From assembly GCA_947579665.1 (NCBI GenBank), contig OX388346.1:90088615-90152614 (forward strand): a stretch of DNA of 64,000 nt, written 5' to 3'. Made by a program: the position numbers and the translations under genes. This stretch comes from Sympetrum striolatum (lineage: Eukaryota; Arthropoda; Insecta; Odonata; Libellulidae). This document shows positions 33,986-46,574 of this stretch, piece by piece. The first letter of the stretch is position 1. Every line of letters begins with the position of its first letter. Under the pieces are notes generated by a model. It searched no databases. It saw nothing but the letters and a program-made list of their open reading frames with translations, and was not told the origin of the DNA.

Positions 33986-36900
33986 CATCATTTTAATGAG
34001 AAATAATCGAAAACAGCAACGAAGCGGAACTTTTTAGCGAAATTTTTAATTTTTGCCTTAATTTTCGTCATTTTACATATATTAAATCGAAAAAAGCAAT
34101 GAAAACGGATAATTTTAGCGAAATTCCAATTTTTTTGGTCTATTATGCCTTAACTTTCTTCATTTTATCGAGATTTGATACAAAAAAAAGCAAAAAAACA
34201 GAAAATTTTTACAAAATTTAATATTTTTTCTTCTATTTTGCCGTAATTTTCGTCATTTTATCGAGATTTGATCCAAAAAAAGCAACAAAAACGGAAAATT
34301 CTAACAGTTTCAATTTTTTCTTCTATTTTGCCTTTATTTTCGTCATTTTACCGAGATTACATTGAAAAAAAGCAATGAAAACGGATAATTTTAGCGAAAT
34401 TACAATTTTTTTGCTCTATTTTGCCTTAACTTTCTTCATTTTATCGAGATTTGATACAAAAAAAAGCAAAAAAAACGGAAAATTCTAACAAAATTTAATT
34501 TTTTTCCTCAATTTTGCCTTATTTTTCGTCATTTTACAGAGATAAGATCGAAAAAAGCTATGAAAACGGGTAATTTTAGCAAAATTTCAATTTTTTTCCT
34601 CTTTTTGGCCTTAATTTTCATCATTTTAATGAGAAATAATCGAAAACAGCAACGAAGCGGAACTTTTTAGCGAAATTTTTAATTTTTTCCTTAATTTTCG
34701 TCATTTTACATATATTAAATCGAAAAAAGCAATGAAAACGGATAATTTTAGCGAAATTCCAATTTTTTTGCTCTATTATGCCTTAACTTTCTTCATTTTA
34801 TCGAGATTTGATACAAAAAAAAGCAAAAAAACAGAAAATTTTTACAAAATTTAATTTTTTTTCTTCTATTTTCCTGTAATTTTCGTCATTTTATCGAGAT
34901 TTGATCCAAAAAAAGCAACAAAAACGGAAAATTTTAATAAAATTTCAATTTTTCTCCTCAATTTTGCCTTAATTTTCGTCATTTTACCGAGATTAGATTG
35001 AAAAAAGCAATGAAAACGGATAAATTTAGAGAAATTCCAATTTTTTTGCTCTATTTTGCCTTAACTTTCTTCATTTTATCGAGATTTGATACAAAAAAAA
35101 GCAAAAAAACAGAAAATTTTTACAAAATTTAAATTTTTTTCTTCTATTTTGCCGTAATAATCATCATTTTATCGAGATTTGATCCAAAAAAAGCAACAAA
35201 AACAGAAAATTCTAACAAAGTTTCAATTTTTTCTTTTATATTGCCTTTATTTTCGTCTTTTTATCGAGATTTAATCCAGAAAAAGCAACAAAAACGGAAA
35301 ATTTTAATAAAATTTCAATTTTTCTCCTCAATTTTGCCTTAATTTTCGTAATTTTATCGAGATTCGATCGAAAAAAGAAACAGAAACGGACAATTTTAAC
35401 AAAATTCAATTTTTTTCTCTATTTTGCCTTAATTTTCATCATTTTAATGAAACATAATCGAAAACAGCAACGGAAGCGGATCTTTTTAGCGAAATTTTTA
35501 ATTTCTGCCTTAATTTTCGTCATTTTACCGAGATTTGATCGGAAAAAATTAACAAAAACGGATATTTTAACCAAATTTCAATTTTTTTCCTCTATTTTGC
35601 CTTAATTTTCTTCAATGTATTGATTTATCACCGAAAAAAGCTTCGAAAACGGATAAATTTATCGAAATTGGAATTTTCTTTCCAATTTTTGTCCTAATTT
35701 TCGTTATTTTACCAATATAAGATCGAAAAAAGCTATGAAAACGGTTACTTTTAGCAAAATTTCAATTTTTTTCCTCTATTTTTCCATAATTTTCGTCATT
35801 TTATTGAGATTTGATCGAAAAAAAGCAACAGAAACGGAAAATTTTAACAAAATTTCAATATGTTCCTTCTATTTTGCCTTCATTTTCGTCATATTATCGA
35901 GATTTAATTGAAAAAAAGCAGCAAAAACGGAAAATTTTAAGAAAATTTCAATTTTTCTCCTCAATTTTGCCTTAATTTTCGTCATTTTACCGAGATTAGA
36001 ATGAAAAAAGCAATGAAAACGGATAATTTTAGCGAAATTCCAATTTTTTTGCTCTATTTTGCCTTAACTTTCTTCATTTTATCGAGATTTGATACAAAAA
36101 AAAGCAAAAAAACGGAAAATTCTAACAAAATTTCCATTTTTTTCCTCAATTTTGCCTTATTTTTCGTCATTGTACAGAGATAAGATCGAAAAAAGCTATG
36201 AAAACGGATAATTTTAGCAAAATTTCTATTTTTTTCCTCTTTTTGGCCTTAATTTTCATCATTTTAATGAGAAATAATCGAAAACAGCAACGAAGCGGAA
36301 CTTTTTAGCGAAATTTTTAATTTTTTCCTTAATTTTCGTCATTTTACATATATTAAATCGAAAAAAGCAATGAAAACGGATAATTTTAGCGAAATTCCAA
36401 TTTTTTTGCTCTATTATGCCTTAACTTTCTTCATTTTATCGAGATTTGATACAAAAAAAAGCAAAAAAACAGAAAATTTTTACAAAATTTAAATTTTTTT
36501 CTTCTATTTTGCCGTAATAATCATCATTTTATCGAGATTTGATCCAAAAAAAGCAACAAAAACGGGAAATTCTAACAAAGTTTCAATTTTTTCTTTTATT
36601 TTGCCTTTATTTTCGTCTTTTTATCGAGATTTAATCCAAAAAAAGCAACAAAAACGGAAAATTTTAATAAAATTTCAATTTTTCTCCTCAATTTTGCCTT
36701 AATTTTCGTAATTTTATCGAGATTTGATCGAAAAAAGAAACAGAAACGGACAATTTTAACAAAATTCAATTTTTTTCTCTATTTTGCCTTAATTTTCATC
36801 ATTTTAATGAAACATAATCAAAACAGCAACGGAAGCGGATCTTTTTAGCGAAATTTTTAATTTCTGCCTTAATTTTCGTCATTTTACCGAGATTTGATCG

Positions 36901-38155
36901 GAAAAAATTAACAAAAACGGAAATTTTAACCAAATTTCAATTTTTTTCCTCTATTTTGCCTTAATTTTCTTCAATTTATTGATTTATCACCGAAAAAAGC
37001 TTCGAAAACGGATAAATTAATCGAAATTGGAATTTTCTTCCCCATTTTTGTCCTAATTTTCGTTATTTTACCAATATAAGATCGAAAAAAGCTATGAAAA
37101 CGGATACTTTTAGCAAAATTTCAATTTTTTTCCTCTATTTTTCCATAAATTTCGTCATTTTATCGAGATTTGATCGAAAAAGAGCAACAGAAACGGAAAA
37201 TTTTAACAAAATTTCAATATGTTCCTTCTATTTTGCCTTCATTTTCGTCATATTATCGAGATTTAATTGAAAAAAAGCAGCAAAAACGGACAATTTTAAC
37301 AAATTTTCCGTTTTTTCCTCAATTTTGCCTTATTTTTCGTCATTTTACAGAGATAAGATCGAAAAAAGCTATGAAAACGGATAATTTTAGCAAAATTTCA
37401 ATTTTAATCCTCTTTTTGGCCTTAATTTTCATCATTTTAATGAGAAATAATCGAAAACAGCAACGAAGCGGAACTTTTTAGCGTAATTTTTAATTTTTGC
37501 CTTAATTTTCGTCATTTTACATATATTAAATCGAAAAAAGCAATGAAAACGGATAATTTTAGCGAAATTCCAATTTTTTTGGTCTATTATGCCTTAACTT
37601 TCTTCATTTTATCGAGATTTGATACAAAAAAAAGCAAAAAAACAGAAAATTTTTACAAAATTTAATATTTTTTCTTCTATTTTGCCGTAATTTTCGTCAT
37701 TTTATCGAGATTTGATCCAAAAAAAGCAACAAAAACGGAAAATTCTAACAGTTTCAATTTTTTCTTCTATTTTGCCTTTATTTTCGTCTTTTTATCGAGA
37801 TTTAATCCAAAAAAAGCAACAAAAACGGAAAATTTTAATAAAATTTCAATTTTTCTCCTCAATTTTGCCATAATTTTCGTCATTTTACAGAGATTACATT
37901 GAAAAAAAGCAATGAAAACGGATAATTTTAGCGAAATTCCAATTTTTTTGCTCTATTTTGCCTTAACTTTCTTCATTTTATCGAGATTTGATACAAAAAA
38001 AAGCAAAAAAACGGAAAATTCTAACAAAATTTCCATTTTTTTCCTCAATTTTGCCTTATTTTTCGTCATTTTACAGAGATAAGATCGAAAAAAGCTATGA
38101 AAACGGATAATTTTAGCAAAATTTCTATTTTTTTCTTCTTTTTGGCCTTAATTTT
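33986..38155 (+). repeat. 4,805-bp super-unit, copy 2
   Basis: N starts at 33986, 34619, 36257, 37430 and 38156 mirror those of copy 1 at a constant shift of 4,804-4,805 bp. Differences are few, for example CTTCTTTTTGGCC at 38.13 kb against CCTCTTTTTGGCC at 33.33 kb, and AGCAAAAAAACGG at 36.1 kb against one more A at 31.3 kb. The copies stop matching near 38.23 kb. Confidence 0.85.
36257..37429 (+). repeat. Canonical 13-monomer HOR
   Basis: Length is 1,173 bp and order N to M. It is the counterpart of 31453-32625 within the 4,805-bp duplication and shares its private TTTTAATCCTCTTTTTGGCC in M and the missing G of AATCAAAACAGC in class G. Confidence 0.85.
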
Positions 38156-39328
38156 CATCATTTTAATGAGAAATAATCGAAAACAGCAACGAAGCGGAAC
38201 TTTTTAGCGAAATTTTTAATTTTTTCCTTAATTTTCGTCATTTTACATATATAAATCGAAAAAAGCAATGAAAACGGATAATTTTAGCGAAATTCCAATT
38301 TTTTTGCTCTATTATGCCTTAACTTTCTTCATTTTATCGAGATTTGATACAAAAAAAAGCAAAAAAACAGAAAATTTTTACAAAATTTAAATTTTTTTCT
38401 TCTATTTTGCCGTAATAATCATCATTTTATCGAGATTTGATCCAAAAAAAGCAACAAAAACGGGAAATTCTAACAAAGTTTCAATTTTTTCTTTTATTTT
38501 GCCTTTATTTTCGTCTTTTTATCGAGATTTAATCCAAAAAAAGCAACAAAAACGGAAAATTTTAATAAAATTTCAATTTTTCTCCTCAATTTTGCCTTAA
38601 TTTTCGTAATTTTATCGAGATTCGATCGAAAAAAGAAACAGAAACGGACAATTTTAACAAAATTCAATTTTTTTCTCTATTTTGCCTTAATTTTCATCAT
38701 TTAAATGAAACATAATCGAAAACAGAAACGGAAGCGGATCTTTTTAGCGAAATTTTTAATTTCTGCCTTAATTTTCGTCATTTTACCGAGATTTGAACCA
38801 AAAAATCAACAAAAACGGAAATTTTAACCAAATTTCAATTTTTTTCCTCTATTTTGCCTTAATTTTCTTCAATTTATTAAGATATCAACGAAAAAAGCAA
38901 CGAAAACGGATAAATTTATCGAAATTGGAATTTTCTTCACCATATTTTGTCTTAACATTCGTTATTTTACCAATATAAGATCGAAAAAAGCTATGAAAAC
39001 GGATACTTTTAGCAAAATTTCAATTTTTTTCCTCTATTTTTCCATAATTTTCGTCATTTTATCGAGATTTGATCGATAAAAGCAACAGAAACGGAAAATT
39101 TTAACAAAATTTCAATATGTTCCTTCTATTTTACCTTCATTTTCGTCATATTATCGAGATTTAATTGAAAAATAGCAGCAAAAACGGACAATTTTAACAA
39201 AATTTCCATTTTTTTCCTCAATTTTGCCTTATTTTTCGTCATTTTACAGAGATAAGATCGAAAAAAGCTATGAAAACGGATAATTTTAGCAAAATTTCTA
39301 TTTTTTTCCTCTTTTTGGCCTTAATTTT
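38156..39328 (+). repeat. Canonical 13-monomer HOR, first of a 1,438-bp tandem pair
   Basis: Order is N to M over 1,173 bp. Private variants are GATTTGAACCAAAAAATC in H, AGATATCAACGAAAAAAGC in I and GATCGATAAAAGC in K. It is repeated at 39594-40766. Confidence 0.85.
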
Positions 39329-39593
39329 CATCATTTTAATGAGAAATAATCGAAAACAGCAACGAAGCGGAACTTTTTAGCGGAATTTTTAATTTTTTCC
39401 TTAATTTTCGTCATTTTACCGAGATTTGATACAAAAAAAAGCAAAAAAACGGAAAATTCTAACAAAATTTCCATTTTTTTCCTCAATTTTGCCTTATTTT
39501 TCGTCATTTTACAGAGATAAGATCGAAAAAAGCTATGAAAACGGATAATTTTAGCAAAATTTCTATTTTTTTCCTCTTTTTGGCCTTAATTTT
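39329..39593 (+). repeat. 265-bp three-monomer unit (N-C'-M)
   Basis: N is followed by a monomer with an H-like head (TTTACCGAGATTTG) and a C/L-hybrid body, then M. It is the shortest N-to-N unit in the window and marks the seam of the 1,438-bp tandem duplication (copies about 37.98-39.41 and 39.42-40.85 kb). Confidence 0.8.
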
Positions 39594-40766
39594 CATCATT
39601 TTAATGAGAAATAATCGAAAACAGCAACGAAGCGGAACTTTTTAGCGAAATTTTTAATTTTTTCCTTAATTTTCGTCATTTTACATATATAAATCGAAAA
39701 AAGCAATGAAAACGGATAATTTTAGCGAAATTCCAATTTTTTTGCTCTATTATGCCTTAACTTTCTTCATTTTATCGAGATTTGATACAAAAAAAAGCAA
39801 AAAAACAGAAAATTTTTACAAAATTTAAATTTTTTTCTTCTATTTTGCCGTAATAATCATCATTTTATCGAGATTTGATCCAAAAAAAGCAACAAAAACG
39901 GGAAATTCTAACAAAGTTTCAATTTTTTCTTTTATTTTGCCTTTATTTTCGTCTTTTTATCGAGATTTAATCCAAAAAAAGCAACAAAAACGGAAAATTT
40001 TAATAAAATTTCAATTTTTCTCCTCAATTTTGCCTTAATTTTCGTAATTTTATCGAGATTCGATCGAAAAAAGAAACAGAAACGGACAATTTTAACAAAA
40101 TTCAATTTTTTTCTCTATTTTGCCTTAATTTTCATCATTTAAATGAAACATAATCGAAAACAGCAACGGAAGCGGATCTTTTTAGCGAAATTTTTAATTT
40201 CTGCCTTAATTTTCGTCATTTTACCGAGATTTGATCCAAAAAATCAACAAAAACGGAAATTTTAACCAAATTTCAATTTTTTTCCTCTATTTTGCCTTAA
40301 TTTTCTTCAATTTATTAAGATATCAACGAAAAAAGCAACGAAAACGGATAAATTTATCGAAATTGGAATTTTCTTCACCATATTTTGTCTTAACATTCGT
40401 TATTTTACCAATATAAGATCGAAAAAAGCTATGAAAACGGATACTTTTAGCAAAATTTCAATTTTTTTCCTCTATTTTTCCATAATTTTCGTCATTTTAT
40501 CGAGATTTGATCGATAAAAGCAACAGAAACGGAAAATTTTAACAAAATTTCAATATGTTCCTTCTATTTTACCTTCATTTTCGTCATATTATCGAGATTT
40601 AATTGAAAAATAGCAGCAAAAACGGACAATTTTAACAAAATTTCCATTTTTTTCCTCAATTTTGCCTTATTTTTCGTCATTTTACAGAGATAAGATCGAA
40701 AAAAGCTATGAAAACGGATAATTTTAGCAAAATTTCTATTTTTTTCCTCTTTTTGGCCTTAATTTT
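39594..40766 (+). repeat. Canonical 13-monomer HOR, second of the 1,438-bp pair
   Basis: It matches 38156-39328 with a shift of 1,438 bp and only occasional substitutions (CAGCAACGG against CAGAAACGG in class G). Confidence 0.85.
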
Positions 40767-43037
40767 CATCATTTTAATGAGAAATAATCGAAAACAGCAA
40801 CGAAGCGGAACTTTTTAGCGGAATTTTTAATTTTTTCCTTAATTTTCGTCATTTTACCGAGATTTGATCCAAAAAAAGCAACAAAAACGGAAAATTTTAA
40901 TAAAATTTCAATTTTTCTCCTCAATTTTGCCTTAATTTTCGTCATTTTACCGATATTAGATTGAAAAAGGCAATGAAAACGGATAATTTTAGCGAAATTC
41001 CAATTTTTTTGCTCTATTTTGCCTTAACTTTCTTCATTTCATCGAGATTTGATACAAAAAAAAGCAAAAAAACAGAAAATTTTTACAAAATTTAAATTTT
41101 TTTCTTCTATTTTGCCGTAATAATCATCATTTTATCGAGATTTGATCCAAAAAAAGCAACAAAAACGGAAAATTCTAACAAAGTTTCAATTTTTTCTTTT
41201 ATTTTGCCTTTATTTTCGTCTTTTTATCGAGATTTAATCCAAAAAAAGCAACAAAAACGGAAAATTTTAATAAAATTTCAATTTTTCTCCTCAATTTTGC
41301 ATTAATTTTCGTAATTTTATCGAGATTCGATCGAAAAAAGAAACAGAAACGGACAATTTTAACAAAATTCAATTTTTTTCTCTATTTTGCCTTAATTTTC
41401 ATCATTTTAATGAAACATAATCGAAAACAGCAACGGAAGCGGATCTTTTTAGCGAAATTTTTAATTTCTGCCTTAATTTTCGTCATTTTACCGAGATTTG
41501 ATCGGAAAAAATTAACAAAAACGGATATTTTAACCAAATTTCAATTTTTTTCCTCTATTTTGCCTTAATTTTCTTCAATGTATTGATTTATCACCGAAAA
41601 AAGCTTCGAAAACGGATAAATTTATCGAAATTGGAATTTTCTTTCCAATTTTTGTCCTAATTTTCGTTATTTTACCAATATAAGATCGAAAAAAGCTATG
41701 AAAACGGTTACTTTTAGCAAAATTTCAATTTTTTTCCTCTATTTTTCCATAATTTTCGTCATTTTATTGAGATTTGATCGAAAAAAAGCAACAGAAACGG
41801 AAAATTTTAACAAAATTTCAATATGTTCCTTCTATTTTGCCTTCATTTTCGTCATATTATCGAGATTTAATTGAAAAAAAGCAGCAAAAACGGAAAATTT
41901 TAAGAAAATTTCAACTTTTCTCCTCAATTTTGCCTTAATTTTCGTCATTTTACCGAGATTAGAATGAAAAAAGCAATGAAAACGGATAATTTTAGCGAAA
42001 TTCCAATTTTTTTGCTCTATTTTGCCTTAACTTTCTTCATTTTATCGAGATTTGATACAAAAAAAAGCAAAAAAACAGAAAATTTTTACAAAATTTAAAT
42101 TTTTTTCTTCTATTTTGCCGTAATTTTCGTCATTTTATCGAGATTTGATCCAAAAAAAGCAACAAAAACGGAAAATTATAACAAAGTTTCAATTTTTTCT
42201 TTTATTTTGCCTTTATTTTCGTCTTTTTATCGAGATTTAATCCAAAAAAAGCAACAAAAACGGAAAATTTTAATAAAATTTCAATTTTTCTCCTCAATTT
42301 TGCCTTAATTTTCGTAATTTTATCGAGATTCGATCGAAAAAAGAAACAGAAACGGACAATTTTAACAAAATTCAATTTTTTTCTCTATTTTGCCTTAATT
42401 TTCATCATTTAAATGAAACATAATCGAAAACAGCAACGGAAGCGGATCTTTTTAGCGAAATTTTTAATTTCTGCCTTAATTTTCGTCATTTTACCGAGAT
42501 TTGATCGGAAAAAATTAACAAAAACGGAAATTTTAACCAAATTTCAATTTTTTTCCTCTATTTTGCCTTAATTTTCTTCAATTTATTGAGATATGATCGC
42601 AAAAAACAACGAAATCGGATAAATTAATCGAAATTGGAATTTTCTTCCCCATTTTTGTCCTAATTTTCGTTATTTTACCAATATAAGATCGAAAAAAGCT
42701 ATGAAAACGGATACTTTTAGCAAAATTTCAATTTTTTTCCTCTATTTTTCCATAATTTTCGTCATTTTATCGAGATTTGATCGAAAAAGAGCAACAGAAA
42801 CGGAAAATTTTAACAAAATTTCAATATGTTCCTTCTATTTTGCCTTCATTTTCGTCATATTATCGAGATTTAATTGAAAAAAAGCAGCAAAAACGGACAA
42901 TTTTAACAAATTTTCCATTTTTTTCCTCAATTTTGCCTTATTTTTCGTCATTTTACAGATATAAGATCGAAGAAAGCTATGAAAACGGATAATTTTAGCA
43001 AAATTTCAATTTTTTTCCTCTTTTTGGCCTTAATTTT
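40767..43037 (+). repeat. 2,271-bp, 25-monomer unit; partial fourth copy of the 31-mer
   Basis: N (40767-40846) is fused to a D/E hybrid. From there to 43.2 kb the order and variants follow 27.0-29.3 kb. The six monomers B-C-D-E-B'-C of the 31-mer are missing. The A-run at 42244-42250 is another empty paralogue of the element's target. Confidence 0.8.
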
Positions 43038-45400
43038 CATCATTTTAATGAGAAATAATCGAAAACAGCAACGAAGCGGAACTTTTTAGCGAAATTTTTA
43101 ATTTTTGCCTTAATTTTCGTCATTTTACATATATTAAATCGAAAAAAGCAATGAAAACGGATAATTTTAGCGAAATTCCAATTTTTTTGGTCTATTATGC
43201 CTTAACTTTCTTCATTTTATCGAGATTTGATACAAAAAAAAGTAAAAAACAGAAAATTTTTACAAAATTTAATATTTTTTCTTCTATTTTGCCGTAATTT
43301 TCGTCATTTTATCGAGATTTGATCCAAAAAAAGCAACAAAAACGGAAAATTCTAACAGTTTCAATTTTTTCTTCTATTTTGCCTTTATTTTCGTCTTTTT
43401 ATCGAGATTTAATCCAAAAAAAGCAACAAAAACGGAAAATTTTAATAAAATTTCAATTTTTCTCCTCAATTTTGCCATAATTTTCGTCATTTTACCGAGA
43501 TTACATTGAAAAAAAGCAATGAAAACGGATAATTTTAGCGAAATTACAATTTTTTTGCTCTATTTTGCCTTAACTTTCTTCATTTTATCGAGATTTGATA
43601 CAAAAAAAAGCAAAAAAAACGGAAAATTCTAACAAAATTTAATTTTTTTCCTCAATTTTGCCTTATTTTTCGTCATTTTACAGAGATAAGATCGAAAAAA
43701 GCTATGAAAACGGGTAATTTTAGCAAAATTTCAATTTTTTTCCTCTTTTTGGCCTTAATTTTCATCATTTTAATGAGAAATAATCGAAAACAGCAACGAA
43801 GCGGAACTTTTTAGCGAAATTTTTAATTTTTTCCTTAATTTTCGTCATTTTACATATATTAAATCGAAAAAAGCAATGAAAACGGATAATTTTAGCGAAA
43901 TTCCAATTTTTTTGCTCTATTATGCCTTAACTTTCTTCATTTTATCGAGATTTGATACAAAAAAAAGCAAAAAAACAGAAAATTTTTACAAAATTTAATT
44001 TTTTTTCTTCTATTTTCCTGTAATTTTCGTCATTTTATCGAGATTTGTTCCAAAAAAAGCAACAAAAACGGAAAATTTTAATAAAATTTCAATTTTTCTC
44101 CTCAATTTTGCCTTAATTTTCGTCATTTTACCGAGATTAGATTGAAAAAAGCAATGAAAACGGATAAATTTAGAGAAATTCCAATTTTTTTGCTCTATTT
44201 TGCCTTAACTTTCTTCATTTTATCGAGATTTGATACAAAAAAAAGCAAAAAAACAGAAAATTTTTACAAAATTTAAATTTTTTTCTTCTATTTTGCCGTA
44301 ATAATCATCATTTTATCGAGATTTGATCCAAAAAAAGCAACAAAAACAGAAAATTCTAACAAAGTTTCAATTTTTTCTTTTATATTGCCTTTATTTTCGT
44401 CTTTTTATCGAGATTTAATCCAGAAAAAGCAACAAAAACGGAAAATTTTAATAAAATTTCAATTTTTCTCCTCAATTTTGCCTTAATTTTCGTAATTTTA
44501 TCGAGATTCGATCGAAAAAAGAAACAGAAACGGACAATTTTAACAAAATTCAATTTTTTTCTCTATTTTGCCTTAATTTTCATCATTTTAATGAAACATA
44601 ATCGAAAACAGCAACGGAAGCGGATCTTTTTAGCGAAATTTTTAATTTCTGCCTTAATTTTCGTCATTTTACCGAGATTTGATCGGAAAAAATTAACAAA
44701 AACGGATATTTTAACCAAATTTCAATTTTTTTCCTCTATTTTGCCTTAATTTTCTTCAATGTATTGATTTATCACCGAAAAAAGCTTCGAAAACGGATAA
44801 ATTTATCGAAATTGGAATTTTCTTTCCAATTTTTGTCCTAATTTTCGTTATTTTACCAATATAAGATCGAAAAAAGCTATGAAAACGGTTACTTTTAGCA
44901 AAATTTCAATTTTTTTCCTCTATTTTTCCATAATTTTCGTCATTTTATTGAGATTTGATCGAAAAAAAGCAACAGAAACGGAAAATTTTAACAAAATTTC
45001 AATATGTTCCTTCTATTTTGCCTTCATTTTCGTCATATTATCGAGATTTAATTGAAAAAAAGCAGCAAAAACGGAAAATTTTAAGAAAATTTCAATTTTT
45101 CTCCTCAATTTTGCCTTAATTTTCGTCATTTTACCGAGATTAGAATGAAAAAAGCAATGAAAACGGATAATTTTAGCGAAATTCCAATTTTGTTGCTCTA
45201 TTTTGCCTTAACTTTCTTCATTTTATCGAGATTTGATACAAAAAAAAGCAAAAAAACGGAAAATTCTAACAAAATTTCCATTTTTTTCCTCAATTTTGCC
45301 TTATTTTTCGTCATTGTACAGAGATAAGATCGAAAAAAGCTATGAAAACGGATAATTTTAGCAAAATTTCTATTTTTTTCCTCTTTTTGGCCTTAATTTT
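43038..45400 (+). repeat. 725-bp + 1,638-bp units
   Basis: The first unit is N-B-C-D-E-B'-C'-M. The second has 18 monomers, N-B-C-E'-B'-C-D-E-F-G-H-I-J-K-L'-B'-C'-M, matching 29814-31452 and 34619-36256. Small private changes include GATTTGTTCC at 44.04 kb and an AAGTAAAAAACAG form of C at 43.24 kb. Confidence 0.8.
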
Positions 45401-46574
45401 CATCATTTTAATGAGAAATAATCGAAAACAGCAACGAAGCGGAACTTTTTAGCGAAATTTTTAATTTTTTCCTTAATTTTCGTCATTTTACATATATTAA
45501 ATCGAAAAAAGCAATGAAAACGGATAATTTTAGCGAAATTCCAATTTTTTTGCTCTATTATGCCTTAACTTTCTTCATTTTATCGAGATTTGATACAAAA
45601 AAAAGCAAAAAAACAGAAAATTTTTACAAAATTTAAATTTTTTTCTTCTATTTTGCCGTAATAATCATCATTTTATCGAGATTTGATCCAAAAAAAGCAA
45701 CAAAAACGGGAAATTCTAACAAAGTTTCAATTTTTTCTTTTATTTTGCCTTTATTTTCGTCTTTTTATCGAGATTTAATCCAAAAAAAGCAACAAAAACG
45801 GAAAATTTAAATAAAATTTCAATTTTTCTCCTCAATTTTGCCTTAATTTTCGTAATTTTATCGAGATTCGATCGAAAAAAGAAACAGAAACGGACAATTT
45901 TAACAAAATTCAATTTTTTTCTCTATTTTGCCTTAATTTTCATCATTTAAATGAAACATAATCGAAAACAGCAACGGAAGCGGATCTTTTTAGCGAAATT
46001 TTTAATTTCTGCCTTAATTTTCGTCATTTTACCGAGATTTGATCCAAAAAATCAACAAAAACGGAAATTTTATCCAAATTTCAATTTTTTTCCTCTATTT
46101 TGCCTTAATTTTCTTCAATTTATTAAGATATCAACGAAAAAAGCAACGAAAACGGATAAATTTATCGAAATTGGAATTTTCTTCACCATATTTTGTCTTA
46201 ACATTCGTTATTTTACCAATATAAGATCGAAAAAAGCTATGAAAACGGATACTTTTAGCAAAATTTCAATTTTTTTCCTCTATTTTTCCATAATTTTCGT
46301 CATTTTATCGAGATTTGATCGATAAAAGCAACAGAAACGGAAAATTTTAACAAAATTTCAATATGTTCCTTCTATTTTACCTTCATTTTCGTCATATTAT
46401 CGAGATTTAATTGAAAAATAGCAGCAAAAACGGACAATTTTAACAAAATTTCCATTTTTTTCCTCAATTTTGCCTTATTTTTCGTCATTTTACAGAGATA
46501 AGATCGAAAAAAGCTATGAAAACGGATAATTTTAGCAAAATTTCAATTTTTTTCCTCTTTTTGGCCTTAATTTT
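45401..46574 (+). repeat. Canonical 13-monomer HOR
   Basis: Length is 1,174 bp. H, I and K carry the variants of 39594-40766, and B and C those of 36257 onward. It is repeated about 5,166 bp downstream at 50567-51739. Confidence 0.8.

Noticed and set aside
28620..40850. Near-identical tandem blocks as pure assembly error
   Set aside because: Copy-specific substitutions and distinct junction monomers at the seams argue for real duplications. Read-level confirmation is still the decisive test.
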